Positions 17,961-27,444 of a DNA stretch of 64,000 nucleotides are shown in pieces. Both the position numbers and the translations under genes were made by a program. Position 1 is the first letter of the stretch, and the number at the start of each line of letters is the position of its first letter. Origin of the DNA: Paractinoplanes ovalisporus (GTDB lineage: Bacteria; Actinomycetota; Actinomycetes; Mycobacteriales; Micromonosporaceae); assembly GCF_016834655.1 (NCBI RefSeq), contig NZ_JAENHP010000014.1:1-64000 (forward strand), written 5' to 3'. The notes beneath the pieces were generated by a model, which was given only the letters and a program-made list of their open reading frames with translations, did no database searches and had not been told where the DNA came from.

Positions 17961-18037
17961 TTTCCATTTAGTTCAGTCGATGTCCAGCTTGTCCCGGTGC
18001 CGGTCAGGGGCCGATCGAGGACGACAAAATCACCGGC

Positions 18038-18067
18038 GGCGCCTGTCCACAGAATGGGACAGGCGCC
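18038..18067 (-). terminator. Terminator after the transglycosylase/LysM gene
   Basis: Perfect 11-bp inverted repeat (GGCGCCTGTCC and complement) with an eight-base loop, 18 bp past the stop codon. Confidence 0.8.
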
Positions 18068-18084
18068 ACCGGGCGCTCAGCAGA

Positions 18085-18990
<906 letters not shown>

Positions 18991-19422
18991 TCAGCGGACG
19001 ACGGTCACCGGGCATTTCGCGTACGCGGCCACGTGCTGGCTGACCGAGCCGAGCACCAGCCCGGCGAAGCCACCATGCCCGCGGTGCCCGACGACGAGCA
19101 GGTCCTTGCCCTCCGACTCGTCGATGAGGATCTTCGCGGGCCGGCCCTGGCGCACGTGGGCCCGGACCGGCACCGGCGGGTCCTCCCCGAGCTCCTCCTT
19201 GATCACCTGGAGCAGCTCCTCGGAGGTCGCCTGACTCGGTTCGGCCACCGCGTGTTCCGAGACGCTGGGCCCGCCGGCCGGTGGCAGCAGTGTGTGCTCC
19301 CACACATTCAGCACGAGCAGGTCGGCGCCGTGATCCGCCGCCTCGGCCGCGGCCCAGGTCAGGGCCTTGCGGCTGCCGGGAGAACCGTCCACGCCGACCA
19401 CGATCGTCGTCCATGTGCTCAT
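18991..19422 (-). CDS. Universal stress protein (UspA family)
   Basis: 143 residues, single Usp domain. It starts TTIVVGVDGSPGSRKALTWA and has the ATP-binding signature GHRGHGGFAGLVLGSVSQHV near the C-terminus (G-x2-G-x9-G-S pattern), so it should bind ATP. It is transcribed away from the transporter-Usp fusion gene across a 157-bp gap with a CRP-like palindrome. It is probably induced in starvation or low oxygen, as family members are. Confidence 0.92.
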   Translation of the reverse strand: MSTWTTIVVGVDGSPGSRKALTWAAAEAADHGADLLVLNVWEHTLLPPAGGPSVSEHAVAEPSQATSEELLQVIKEELGEDPPVPVRAHVRQGRPAKILIDESEGKDLLVVGHRGHGGFAGLVLGSVSQHVAAYAKCPVTVVR

Positions 19423-19545
19423 AGCTCATTACAGGACGGCCGGAAAGCCCGGCCAACCCCCGGCCCGCAAAACGGCACTCAGACGCACCTATCGACATCT
19501 CTGGTTGCAGGGGTCGTCGGATCGGTTTAGCGTCGGACCGAAGAG

Positions 19546-19561
19546 TGTGATCTAGATCACG
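19546..19561. promoter_or_regulatory. CRP/FNR-like palindrome between the two stress genes
   Basis: TGTGATCTAGATCACG has TGTGA and TCAC arms around TCTAGA; only the last base departs from a perfect CRP-type 16-mer. It ends 18 bases before the ATG of the fusion gene and 124 bases from the divergent Usp start. Confidence 0.6.
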
Positions 19562-19579
19562 GTCGAAGGGGGCTCGCCC

Positions 19580-21541
19580 ATGACCACCACGACGTCGGAC
19601 ACAGTCTCGACGGGACCCGGGGCGGCCGAGCGCAAACCGCTGATGAACGGGACGTCCCTGCTGCTGATGAACCTCGGCTTCTTCGGGGTCCAGTTCAGCT
19701 TCGGACTCACCCAGTCCGCGGTGAATCCGCTGTTCCTGCTGATCGGCGCCAACCCGGAACAGCTGCCGATCCTCAACCTGGCCGGCCCGGTCACCGGTCT
19801 GATCATCCAGCCCCTGATCGGGGCGATCAGCGACCGCACCTGGCATCCCCGCTTCGGCCGGCGACGACCGTTCATCGTGGCCGGTTCGATCCTGTGCGCG
19901 ATCATCCTGTTCGCGTTCCCGTTCGTCGGCGTGCTCTGGCTCGGCGTGATCTGCTTCTGGCTGCTCGACGCCGGCAACAACACCTCGATGGAGCCGTACC
20001 GGGCGTTCATCTCGGACCGGCTGCCCAAGTCGCAACTGGCCCGCGGCTTCCTGACCCAGAGCATGTTCACCGGCGCCGGTGCCGTGCTGGCCAACGTGTC
20101 ACTGTTCGCGCTGCAGAAGGTCGAGGCGCTGCAGACCGAGGCGGGCAACGGTGTCCCGTACTGGATGTTCGCCTGCTTCATGATCGGCACCGTCTGCATC
20201 CTGCTCACGGTGCTCACGGCCATGGCCCGTACGAAGGAGATCAGGCCCTCGGACGAGGAGCTCGAGGAGATGGCCGCCGCGCCACGGGGCCTCGCTCCCG
20301 CCGTACGGGAAATCGCGGATGCCGTACGCGCGATGCCGGTCGCCATGCACAAGATCGGCGTGGTGTTCGCGTTCCAGTGGTACGCCATGTTCATCTACTG
20401 GCAGTTCCTGGCCGTGAGCCTGGGCGAGACGGTCTTCGACGCCAACCCCGAACAGGGCGGCCCGGCCTGGGACAACGCGATCGCGTGGAGCGGCCTGCAG
20501 AACGGCGCCTACAACTTCGTGACGATGGTCTCGGCGCTGTTCCTGGTCGGCTTCGCCCAACGGATCGGCGCCAAGCGGGTGCACGCCATCGCGCTCGGCC
20601 TGGCGGCGCTGGCCCTGGTGTGGCTCGCGCACATCGACAACCAGTATCTGGCCCTGGTCCCGATGATCGGCGTCGGCATCTTCTGGGCGAGCGCGGTCGG
20701 CGTGCCCTACCTGATGGTCGCCAGCATGGTCCCGGCCAAGCGCACGGGTGTCTACATGGGCATCCTGAACATGATGATCGTGGTGCCGATGCTGGTGCAG
20801 ACGGTCACGTTCGGCTGGATCTACGAGCACTGGCTGGGCGCCAAGGGCAGCAACGCGATGATCCTGGCCGGCGTGCTGCTGGGCATCGGCGCGGTGGCGA
20901 TGCTGTGGGTCAACCCGCCCGACGAGGCCGACGAGTCCCCGATCGTCCCGCTGGGCGGCCGGCGCAGCATCACGGTCTATGACCGGGTGGTGGTCGGTTC
21001 CGACGGCACACCCACTTCCCTGTACGCCGTGGATCGCGCCGCCGAGGTGGCGCAGGCCGCGCAGGCCCGCCTGGTGGTGGTCACGGCCTATCGCGAGGCC
21101 GCCGACGAGCCCGGCGCCTATGCCGAAGGCGTGCACCGCGACATCCACGGTCTCGAGGTGGCCCGGGAAGCCCTGGACAAGTCGGTCACCGGCCTGACCC
21201 GCGAGCGGGCCCGTTACATCGAGCAGCTGCTGGTACGCGGCGATCCGGCCCAGGCCCTGCTCGACACGGTCGGCAACAATCCGGCCAACCTGATCGTCGT
21301 GGGCAACCGCGGGCTGGGCGCCAGTCAGGGACAGCTGCTCGGTTCGGTGCCGGCCGGGGTCGTACGGAATGCGGTCTGTGACGTTCTGGTCGTGCAGACC
21401 TCGGCCTTGGACGAGGAGCGCCTGTTCCGCGCCGATTCCCCGAGCGCGGCCGCCCCCTCGCGCGCGCCCGCTCCCCCACCCGCGCCCGTTCCCCCGCCCT
21501 CGGCCGCTCCGCCTCCGCCTAGGACAGACGAATCGGATTGA
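19580..21541 (+). CDS. MFS sugar-type transporter fused to a universal stress domain
   Basis: 653 residues. Residues about 20-460 form a 12-helix major-facilitator transporter. SDRTWHPRFGRRRPFIVAGS after helix 2 and LLDAGNNTSMEPYRAFISD resemble the SLC45/sucrose-symporter branch, so a sugar-proton symport role is likely. Residues about 466-610 are a complete Usp domain: VYDRVVVGSDGTPTSLYAVD, and the ATP-binding block VVGNRGLGASQGQLLGSVPA. The tail is a Pro/Ala-rich stretch (PAPPPAPVPPPSAAPPPP). AAGGGGG precedes the ATG. The Usp part is cytoplasmic and may gate transport by ATP or stress state. Its 3' end overlaps the convergent protease gene by 23 bp. Confidence 0.9.
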   Translation: MTTTTSDTVSTGPGAAERKPLMNGTSLLLMNLGFFGVQFSFGLTQSAVNPLFLLIGANPEQLPILNLAGPVTGLIIQPLIGAISDRTWHPRFGRRRPFIVAGSILCAIILFAFPFVGVLWLGVICFWLLDAGNNTSMEPYRAFISDRLPKSQLARGFLTQSMFTGAGAVLANVSLFALQKVEALQTEAGNGVPYWMFACFMIGTVCILLTVLTAMARTKEIRPSDEELEEMAAAPRGLAPAVREIADAVRAMPVAMHKIGVVFAFQWYAMFIYWQFLAVSLGETVFDANPEQGGPAWDNAIAWSGLQNGAYNFVTMVSALFLVGFAQRIGAKRVHAIALGLAALALVWLAHIDNQYLALVPMIGVGIFWASAVGVPYLMVASMVPAKRTGVYMGILNMMIVVPMLVQTVTFGWIYEHWLGAKGSNAMILAGVLLGIGAVAMLWVNPPDEADESPIVPLGGRRSITVYDRVVVGSDGTPTSLYAVDRAAEVAQAAQARLVVVTAYREAADEPGAYAEGVHRDIHGLEVAREALDKSVTGLTRERARYIEQLLVRGDPAQALLDTVGNNPANLIVVGNRGLGASQGQLLGSVPAGVVRNAVCDVLVVQTSALDEERLFRADSPSAAAPSRAPAPPPAPVPPPSAAPPPPRTDESD

Positions 21542-22631
21542 CGATGTCGGCGGTGATGGTCAGGGCCATCACCGCCCCGCCGATGGCGATCAGGACCATG
21601 GTGGCGGGGAAGAGTTTGGTGAAGTCGACCGGGCCGCCGGCGGGACGGCCGCGCAGGCGGCGCACGAAGTCGCGGACGCGCTCGAACCACACCACCGCGA
21701 TGTGACCGCCGTCGAGCGGGAGCAGGGGCAGCAGGTTGAACACGGCCAGGAACAGGTTGAGGCTCACCAGCAGCAGGAAGAAGGTGCCCCACAGGCCGCG
21801 TTCGACCGCCTCTCCCCCGAGACGACTCGCGCCGACCATGCTGATCGGGGTGTCGGGGTCGCGTTCACCGCCGATCGCCTGCACCACGGCCGGAATCCGC
21901 TCGGGAAACGCCGCCAGCTGACTCGCCGAGCCGCGGAGGAGCTCACCGGTGAACGCCACGGTCTCGGGCAGACCACCCCGCACGTACGCCGGTGGTGGCA
22001 CCGGGGACGCGCCCATCCGGCCCTGTGCGACGTCGACGTTCAGCGTGATCGTCTCGCGGCCGCGAATCACGACAACCGCGGTCGGGCCGTCGGCCGCCCG
22101 TACGGTGGAAAGCACGTCGGTCCATCGTGGAGTGGGGGTGCCGCCGACCGATTCGATGCGGTCGCCCGCGCGCAGACCGGCCTCGGCTGCCGGGCAGACG
22201 GAGCCGACGCAGGAGGTGGCGGCGACCACCGGCTCGGTGACCGGGCGCAGGTTGGGCAGGCCGACGGTGACCGCCATCGCGTAGAGGATGCCGACCGCCA
22301 GGAAAACGTGCATGACCGGGCCGGCCAGCATCACCGTGGTGCGCTTCCACGTGGGGTAGCGCCACATCGCGCGCGGCTGCTCGTCCGGGGTCAGCTCGTC
22401 GAGCGAGGTCAGACCGGCGATGTCGCAGAAGCCGCCGATCGGCAGCGCCTTCAGGCCGTATTCGGTCTCGCCGCGCCGGAACGAGAACACGGTGGGGCCG
22501 CGGCCCACGAAGAAACGCCGCACCTTCATGCCGAAGGCACGCGCGGCGATCATGTGTCCGGCCTCGTGCCACGCGAGCGACAGACAGATGCCGAGAACGA
22601 AGAGAAGAGCGCCCAGGATGTACGCCGTCAC
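21519..22631 (-). CDS. Site-2 protease (RIP, M50 family) with PDZ domain
   Basis: 370 residues. Helix 1 carries the zinc motif HEAGH (residues 22-26); a PDZ domain lies around residues 145-205 (AEAGLRAGDRIESVGGTPTP); the third zinc ligand is in NLLPLLPLDGGH near residue 310. These are the marks of RseP/Rip1-type intramembrane proteases that release membrane-bound anti-sigma factors. Unlike the usual actinobacterial rip1, it is not between dxr and ispG, so it is probably a paralogue. GTG start. It overlaps the transporter gene at its 3' end and is divergent from the SWIM gene. Confidence 0.92.
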   Translation of the reverse strand: MTAYILGALLFVLGICLSLAWHEAGHMIAARAFGMKVRRFFVGRGPTVFSFRRGETEYGLKALPIGGFCDIAGLTSLDELTPDEQPRAMWRYPTWKRTTVMLAGPVMHVFLAVGILYAMAVTVGLPNLRPVTEPVVAATSCVGSVCPAAEAGLRAGDRIESVGGTPTPRWTDVLSTVRAADGPTAVVVIRGRETITLNVDVAQGRMGASPVPPPAYVRGGLPETVAFTGELLRGSASQLAAFPERIPAVVQAIGGERDPDTPISMVGASRLGGEAVERGLWGTFFLLLVSLNLFLAVFNLLPLLPLDGGHIAVVWFERVRDFVRRLRGRPAGGPVDFTKLFPATMVLIAIGGAVMALTITADIVNPIRLS

Positions 22632-22675
22632 GCGCCGATCCTAAACTGTCGTACGCCTCGTCTGGGTTCTCCGGC

Positions 22676-23983
22676 ATGGTCAGCGCAGCGGCTTATGCCT
22701 ATCTCGGCTCCTCGGCTCTTTCCGCCGAGGGCGGGCTCACCTTGCAGACCTCGGGCGGCCCGGCCGCGCATCCGAGGTTCTTCACCGGTTTCCTCACTAA
22801 CCCGGCCGCCACCGCCTCGGGTCTGCTCGCGGTGGCCGAGGTGGCGCGCACCCGTTATTACCGCCCGCTCGACCCGGCCAGCCTCGACCCGGTGGTCACC
22901 GCCGGCTCCGACCGTCTGCGGTTCGAGTCGTTCTCCGGCTGCTGCGGGGTCTACGCCCGCCTCGATGTCCTGCCCGCCGGCATCGACGGCGAGATCGTCG
23001 CCCACGGCACCACCAACGTCGACGTCAACGTGCCGCTGCAGCGCGCCCTGTCGCGGGTCGGCCCGGCCGATCCGATGCATCTCGCGGTCGGTCCCGACGA
23101 GCTGACCGTCACCACGTTCGACGGGCCGGTCGTCGAACGCAAGGTGCCGCTGCCCGGTCGCTGGCTGCGCGGGTTCGCCGAGGCCCAGGTGCTGACCTCC
23201 CGCTTCGACCCGCGGGCCGAGATCTCCGTGGCCGACGCGCGCGCCCTGCTCAACCGGATACGGGCCGGCGACCGCTCGGTCATGTGGGCGGTCCCGGCCG
23301 GGCGCACGCTGCGGGTCACCTCGCGTCCCGTTCCCGGGGCGGTCTGCCTGCCGGGGGCCGGGCGTCTCGTCGCGATCAAACCCTTCCTCCGGCAGGCAAC
23401 GAGGCTGCGCGTCTACGGCCCGGCGGTCACGGCCGGCTCCGGCCCGGTCTCCAGCACGTGGGAGCTGAGCAGCCCCGCCATGCGGCTGTCGCTGACCCTG
23501 TCCCCCGAGCCCTACCGCGGGTTCCCGGGCGAGGGCGCGGTGCTCGAGGCGCTGGCCGCCGACGAGGCGGCCGACGACGCCGAACTGATCAGCGCCCTGC
23601 TCTCGTGGGACCCGACGATCGACGTGGACGCGCTGGCCGTCGCCTCGGGCCTCGACGCGGGCCGGGTCCGCGACGCGCTGACCCAGCTCGGCACGGCCGG
23701 CCGGGTGGGCTTCGACGTGGCCGAGGCCGGCTATTTCCACCGCACCCTGCCCTACACAGTGGAGGGCGCGGCCAAGATGAACCCCCGGCTGGTGGCCGCC
23801 CGGGCCCTGGCCGAATCGGGCGCGGCGAACGCCGACGGGGTGGTCCGCAGCGGCGACCAGACCTACCACGTACGTGACGGCGAGGCCTGCACCTGCCCGT
23901 GGTGGGCCAAACATCGCGGCCAGCGCGGGCCCTGCAAACACGCGCTGGCCGTCCGTATGGTCCGCTCGGAGGTCTTCGCGTGA
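22676..23983 (+). CDS. SWIM zinc-finger protein
   Basis: 435 residues. The C-terminus has the SWIM signature C-x-C-x(12)-C-x-H (Cys405, Cys407, Cys420, His422 in CTCPWWAKHRGQRGPCKH). The N-terminal 350 residues resemble the conserved part of actinobacterial SWIM proteins (FSGCCGVYARLDVLPAGIDG, TTNVDVNVPLQRALSRVG) and include a winged-helix-like stretch near DVDALAVASGLDAGRVRDAL. It probably binds nucleic acid. Its stop overlaps the start of the next gene by four bases (GTGA), so the two are translated together. Precise function unknown. Confidence 0.88.
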   Translation: MVSAAAYAYLGSSALSAEGGLTLQTSGGPAAHPRFFTGFLTNPAATASGLLAVAEVARTRYYRPLDPASLDPVVTAGSDRLRFESFSGCCGVYARLDVLPAGIDGEIVAHGTTNVDVNVPLQRALSRVGPADPMHLAVGPDELTVTTFDGPVVERKVPLPGRWLRGFAEAQVLTSRFDPRAEISVADARALLNRIRAGDRSVMWAVPAGRTLRVTSRPVPGAVCLPGAGRLVAIKPFLRQATRLRVYGPAVTAGSGPVSSTWELSSPAMRLSLTLSPEPYRGFPGEGAVLEALAADEAADDAELISALLSWDPTIDVDALAVASGLDAGRVRDALTQLGTAGRVGFDVAEAGYFHRTLPYTVEGAAKMNPRLVAARALAESGAANADGVVRSGDQTYHVRDGEACTCPWWAKHRGQRGPCKHALAVRMVRSEVFA

Positions 23984-26844
23984 GCCTCACCTGGGAGTCG
24001 TTGCACGAGAAGATCCAGCAAGTCGACGCCGACGCGGTCGCCACCCAGCTCGTCGAGGCCACCGAGCCGCAACGGCAGGCTCTCGCCCGAGACGTCGAGG
24101 CCGGGGTCAGGGCGATGAAACCCGAGGACAGGTGGCGTGAGCCCGCTCCGGCCGGTGTGTACGCGCTGGCCGCCCTGGGCACGATGCCCTCCGCCGCCCG
24201 CGCCGCCGCCCTGCTCAACCGGCGCGACCTGCGTGACAGCTGGGGCAGTGTTCCGCTGCCGCCGGCGCTGCGCGTGATCCGCGCCCGCGAGCTGCCCTGG
24301 CTCGGCGCCCTGGCCACCCGGCTCGCTCCCCGGCTCAACGCCGAAGAGGCGTGGCGCGGCGGCTGGGGCTTCGTGGCCGCCCTGCTCGTCGAATCGGGCG
24401 CGACCCTGCCGGCCAGCGAGGGGGTCGTCGGCAGCTGGATCGTCTCCCTGCAATACGGCGGATCGGCCCGGCGCGATCCGTTCGTCGACCGCCTGCGCGA
24501 GAGCCCCTACCTCGACGCCCTGCTGCCGGGCGTGTTCGAGTTCGACGGGCTCGGCGCCCACCTGACGCTGACGGTGTGGGACATGGAGTCCGGCACCTGG
24601 ACGGGCAAGCCCGCCTTCCCGGCCGCAGTCGCGCAGCTCGTGGCCGAGGGCCGCCTCGACCGCAAGACGATCCTGGCCGCGACCGTCGACCGCCTGGTCC
24701 GGGGTGACCGGCCGGCCTTTCTGCGGCCGTTCGCCCTGCTGCACGACGAGCTGGCGCCGACCACCGACGAGATGGCCGGCCACACGCTGGACTACGCGCA
24801 GCTGCTGCCCGGGGCGCCGTCGGCGATCGCGGGCATCGCCCAGCGCGCGCTGCGGGCCGTCGACGACGCCGGGCGGCTCGACCTCGACACCCTGCTCGAC
24901 GCGAGCCGGGCCACCCTGGTGCGCAAAGAGAAGACGCTGGTCAAGGCCCAGCTCACCTGGCTCGACCGGGTCGCCCGGCGCGATCGGAGCCGGGCCGGTG
25001 AGGTGCTCGAGACGGTCGCGGCCGCCTTCGACCATCCGGCGCTCGACATCCAGGAACGTGCGCTCACGCTGATCGAGAAACGCTCGCACGGCATCGATCT
25101 GTCGTGGCTGGCCGGCGCGATCGGAGGCCTGGGCGCTGACCTGCCGGCGCGGGCGGCCCGGCTGACCGGCGTCGAATCCGCCCCGGCGGTCGTCCCCGAC
25201 CGGGTCTTCGCCGCGCCGCCAAGCCCGGCCGCCTACGACCAGGCGCTCGCCCCGCCGCCGGGGTCGGCCACCTCTGGTCAGGCGCTCGCCCCACCGTCAG
25301 GCTCAGCCGCCCCCGACCAGGTGTTCGCCGGGCCGTCAGGCTTGGCCGCCTCTGGTCAAGCGCTCGCCGCGCCGACGGCTTCCCACCACGGCGCGCTCGC
25401 CGCCGATCAGGCGCTTGCCGCGCCGCCGGGGCCGGCCGCGATGCCGGCTGCCATCGGCAGCGTCGCCGAGCTGGCGACCGAGGTCGTGGCGCTGCTCGCC
25501 CGGCAAAGCTCTGTGGGCTGGGAGCGGGTTCTGGCCGGGTTGGTCGCGCTCCGGGCGGCCGACGATCTGTCACCGGTGACCGGTCTTCTCGACCGGCACT
25601 CGACCAGCTTCGGCAATCAGCAGTTCATGCCCCGGCACCACGCGCTCGCGGCGGCGATCCGGGCCGTGGCCGGCGAGCCGACGCCGCGCGAGCTGGGCCT
25701 CGGCACATGGCCGCGGCTGGTGCGGGCGCTCCGGCTCCGGTGGCGCGGCGGCGAGGCGGAGGCTCCGCAGCTCAACGGGCCGCCCGAGCGGCTGATGACG
25801 TTGCGGATCGTCGAGATAGCGGCCTTGCTGCGGGAGGCGCCGGTGCCCGAGCTGGTCTCGACGCCGACGCACGTCGACGGCAACCTCGACGCACCCGTGC
25901 TCGTCGAGCGGCTGCGGCGGGCCGAGGCCGAAGGCTGGGAGCCGTGGCCGCTCGACTTCGAGCAGGCGCTGCTGCGGTTGCCGCGCGGCACGAGCCCCAC
26001 GGTGGCCGATGGGCTGACCTCGGCGGCCGGTCGCCGGTTGGCCGAGTGGCTGGCCGAGGGCGGCCTGCCCGACCCGGTGGGCAGCGTTTTCGAACAACGT
26101 CAGGGCGAGAGCGGCTCCTACTACCACGGTCACACCCCCGAGAAGGGCCGCCTGGTGGTCAACCTGACCCCGGCCCGGCCCGGTCGGCTGTCCATCGAGG
26201 AGCAGCTGGTCACATTGAAGCGCCGGCCGACGCTGAACCACGACGACGGCCTCTGGTCGGTGTTTCCCGACATCCTGTTCGCGACCCTGCCCCACCACCG
26301 CGAGGTGTGCGCGGCCTGGTTGCTTCCGTTGGCGGCGGCGTTGGCCGACGTCGACGAGCGAGGCGGCTTCCCGCTGCTGCCGCCGCTGGCCGAGACGGGC
26401 GGACCGTTCGGCCCGGCGACGTCGCTGGCCGTGGCCTACGCGCTCAACGCCCGCCACGAACCCGACCGGGTGGCCGCGGTCGACGCCTTCCTGATCCTGG
26501 CCGCCCGCGAGCCCGACACGCGGTTCGCCACCTCGATCGGCCACGACCTGGGCCGGCTCGGCGCGAAGGGCATGGTGAAGGTCAACCGGTCCGTCATGGC
26601 CCTGGCCGACGCCCACCGGGCCGGTGCCTCGGCCGCGGTCTGGCGGGTGCTGGCCGCCGCCCTGCCGGCCCTGCTGCCGGCCGAGCCCCGGGGCCTGCCC
26701 GACCTGCTGGAACTGGCGTCGCAGGTGGCCCCCGCGACGGGCGCGCGCGACGAGATCGAGGGCTTGACTGAGCTCGCCGCGCGCAAGGGCAGCACCCGCG
26801 TGCTCAAGGAGGCGCGACGCCTCAGGACAGTGCTCACGTCCTAA
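23980..26844 (+). CDS. DUF6493-like large protein, partner of the SWIM protein
   Basis: 954 residues from GTG 23980, which overlaps the SWIM stop codon. Helical-repeat character throughout (LAALGTMPSAARAAALLNRR, ALTLIEKRSHGIDLSWLAGA), ending in LTELAARKGSTRVLKEARRL. I assign DUF6493 from memory of SWIM-linked partners; no catalytic motif is seen. Residues about 407-471 are a repetitive Ala/Pro linker (39-bp units at 25198-25392), probably flexible, that splits two helical halves. Coupling to a SWIM protein suggests a two-protein complex on nucleic acid. The 3' end is copied three more times downstream (26896-27330). Confidence 0.75.
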   Translation: MSLTWESLHEKIQQVDADAVATQLVEATEPQRQALARDVEAGVRAMKPEDRWREPAPAGVYALAALGTMPSAARAAALLNRRDLRDSWGSVPLPPALRVIRARELPWLGALATRLAPRLNAEEAWRGGWGFVAALLVESGATLPASEGVVGSWIVSLQYGGSARRDPFVDRLRESPYLDALLPGVFEFDGLGAHLTLTVWDMESGTWTGKPAFPAAVAQLVAEGRLDRKTILAATVDRLVRGDRPAFLRPFALLHDELAPTTDEMAGHTLDYAQLLPGAPSAIAGIAQRALRAVDDAGRLDLDTLLDASRATLVRKEKTLVKAQLTWLDRVARRDRSRAGEVLETVAAAFDHPALDIQERALTLIEKRSHGIDLSWLAGAIGGLGADLPARAARLTGVESAPAVVPDRVFAAPPSPAAYDQALAPPPGSATSGQALAPPSGSAAPDQVFAGPSGLAASGQALAAPTASHHGALAADQALAAPPGPAAMPAAIGSVAELATEVVALLARQSSVGWERVLAGLVALRAADDLSPVTGLLDRHSTSFGNQQFMPRHHALAAAIRAVAGEPTPRELGLGTWPRLVRALRLRWRGGEAEAPQLNGPPERLMTLRIVEIAALLREAPVPELVSTPTHVDGNLDAPVLVERLRRAEAEGWEPWPLDFEQALLRLPRGTSPTVADGLTSAAGRRLAEWLAEGGLPDPVGSVFEQRQGESGSYYHGHTPEKGRLVVNLTPARPGRLSIEEQLVTLKRRPTLNHDDGLWSVFPDILFATLPHHREVCAAWLLPLAAALADVDERGGFPLLPPLAETGGPFGPATSLAVAYALNARHEPDRVAAVDAFLILAAREPDTRFATSIGHDLGRLGAKGMVKVNRSVMALADAHRAGASAAVWRVLAAALPALLPAEPRGLPDLLELASQVAPATGARDEIEGLTELAARKGSTRVLKEARRLRTVLTS
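25198..25392 (+). repeat. In-frame 39-bp tandem repeat inside the DUF6493-like gene
   Basis: Five adjacent 39-bp units start at 25198, 25237, 25276, 25315 and 25354, each coding 13 residues of the form (D/G)Q(A/V)(L/F)A-x-P-x-(G/S)-x-A. The sequence between units is well conserved, for example GACCAGGCGCTCGCC against GGTCAGGCGCTCGCC. Confidence 0.9.
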
Positions 26845-27330
26845 AGCTCGCCACCAGGGCCGGCCTCGCCTCGCCGCGCGGCCGCGCACGCCGCCCGCAA
26901 GGGCAGCACCCGCTTGCTCAAAGAGGCGCGACGCCTCAGGACAGTGCTCACGTCCTGAAGCTCGCCACCCAGCAGGCCGGCCTCGCCTCGCCGCGCGGCC
27001 GCGCACGCCGCCCAACCGCGCACGCCACCCAGCCACGCACGCCACCCAGCCACGCACGCCACCCAGCCACGCATGTCGCCTAGCCGCGCACGCCGCCCGC
27101 AAGGACAGCATCCGCTTGCTCAAAGAGGCGCGACGCCTCAGAACAGCGCTCACGTCCTGAAGCTCGCCACCCAGCAGGCCGGCCTCGCCTCGCCGCGCGC
27201 CGAGCTCGCAGCCCAACCGCGCACGCCGACCAACCGCGCACGCCGACCAACCGCGCACGCCGACCGCAAGGGCAGCACCCGCGTGCTCAAGGAGGCGCGA
27301 CGCCTCAGAACAGTGCTCACGTCTCGAAGC
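26782..27330 (+). repeat. Four copies of a gene 3' end with hairpin
   Basis: The last 63 bases of the DUF6493-like gene (starting CGCAAGGGCAGCACCCG at 26782) recur at 26896, 27098 and 27265. Each copy keeps the 15-base hairpin GAGGCGCGACGCCTC (26809, 26923, 27125, 27292) and AGCTCGCCACC after the stop position; the second and third even keep a stop codon (TGA). Between copies lie 17-18 bp repeats, for example CACGCCACCCAGCCACG (27020-27075) and CCAACCGCGCACGCCGA (three times, 27212-27265). The 600-bp gap to the next gene contains nothing else. Confidence 0.92.
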
Positions 27331-27444
27331 TCGCCACCCAGCGGGCCGGCATGTTCCGCAGCCGGCCGCCCAGCCGTTGGCAACGCCGGCCCGCGGTGCG
27401 ACGCCGGGTGATGCGGTCGCACAGCGGGCCGGTGGGCCGGGGTG

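Noticed and set aside
25570-27258. Long open frame on the minus strand across the end of the DUF6493-like gene
   Set aside because: It is antisense to a well supported gene and runs through the downstream repeats; its Arg/Gly/Trp-rich translation has no domain-like sequence.
26809-27306. Repeated hairpins as four ordinary terminators
   Set aside because: The first copy lies inside the coding region before the stop codon, none has a T-run, and the copies carry flanking coding sequence, so a simple terminator array does not explain them.
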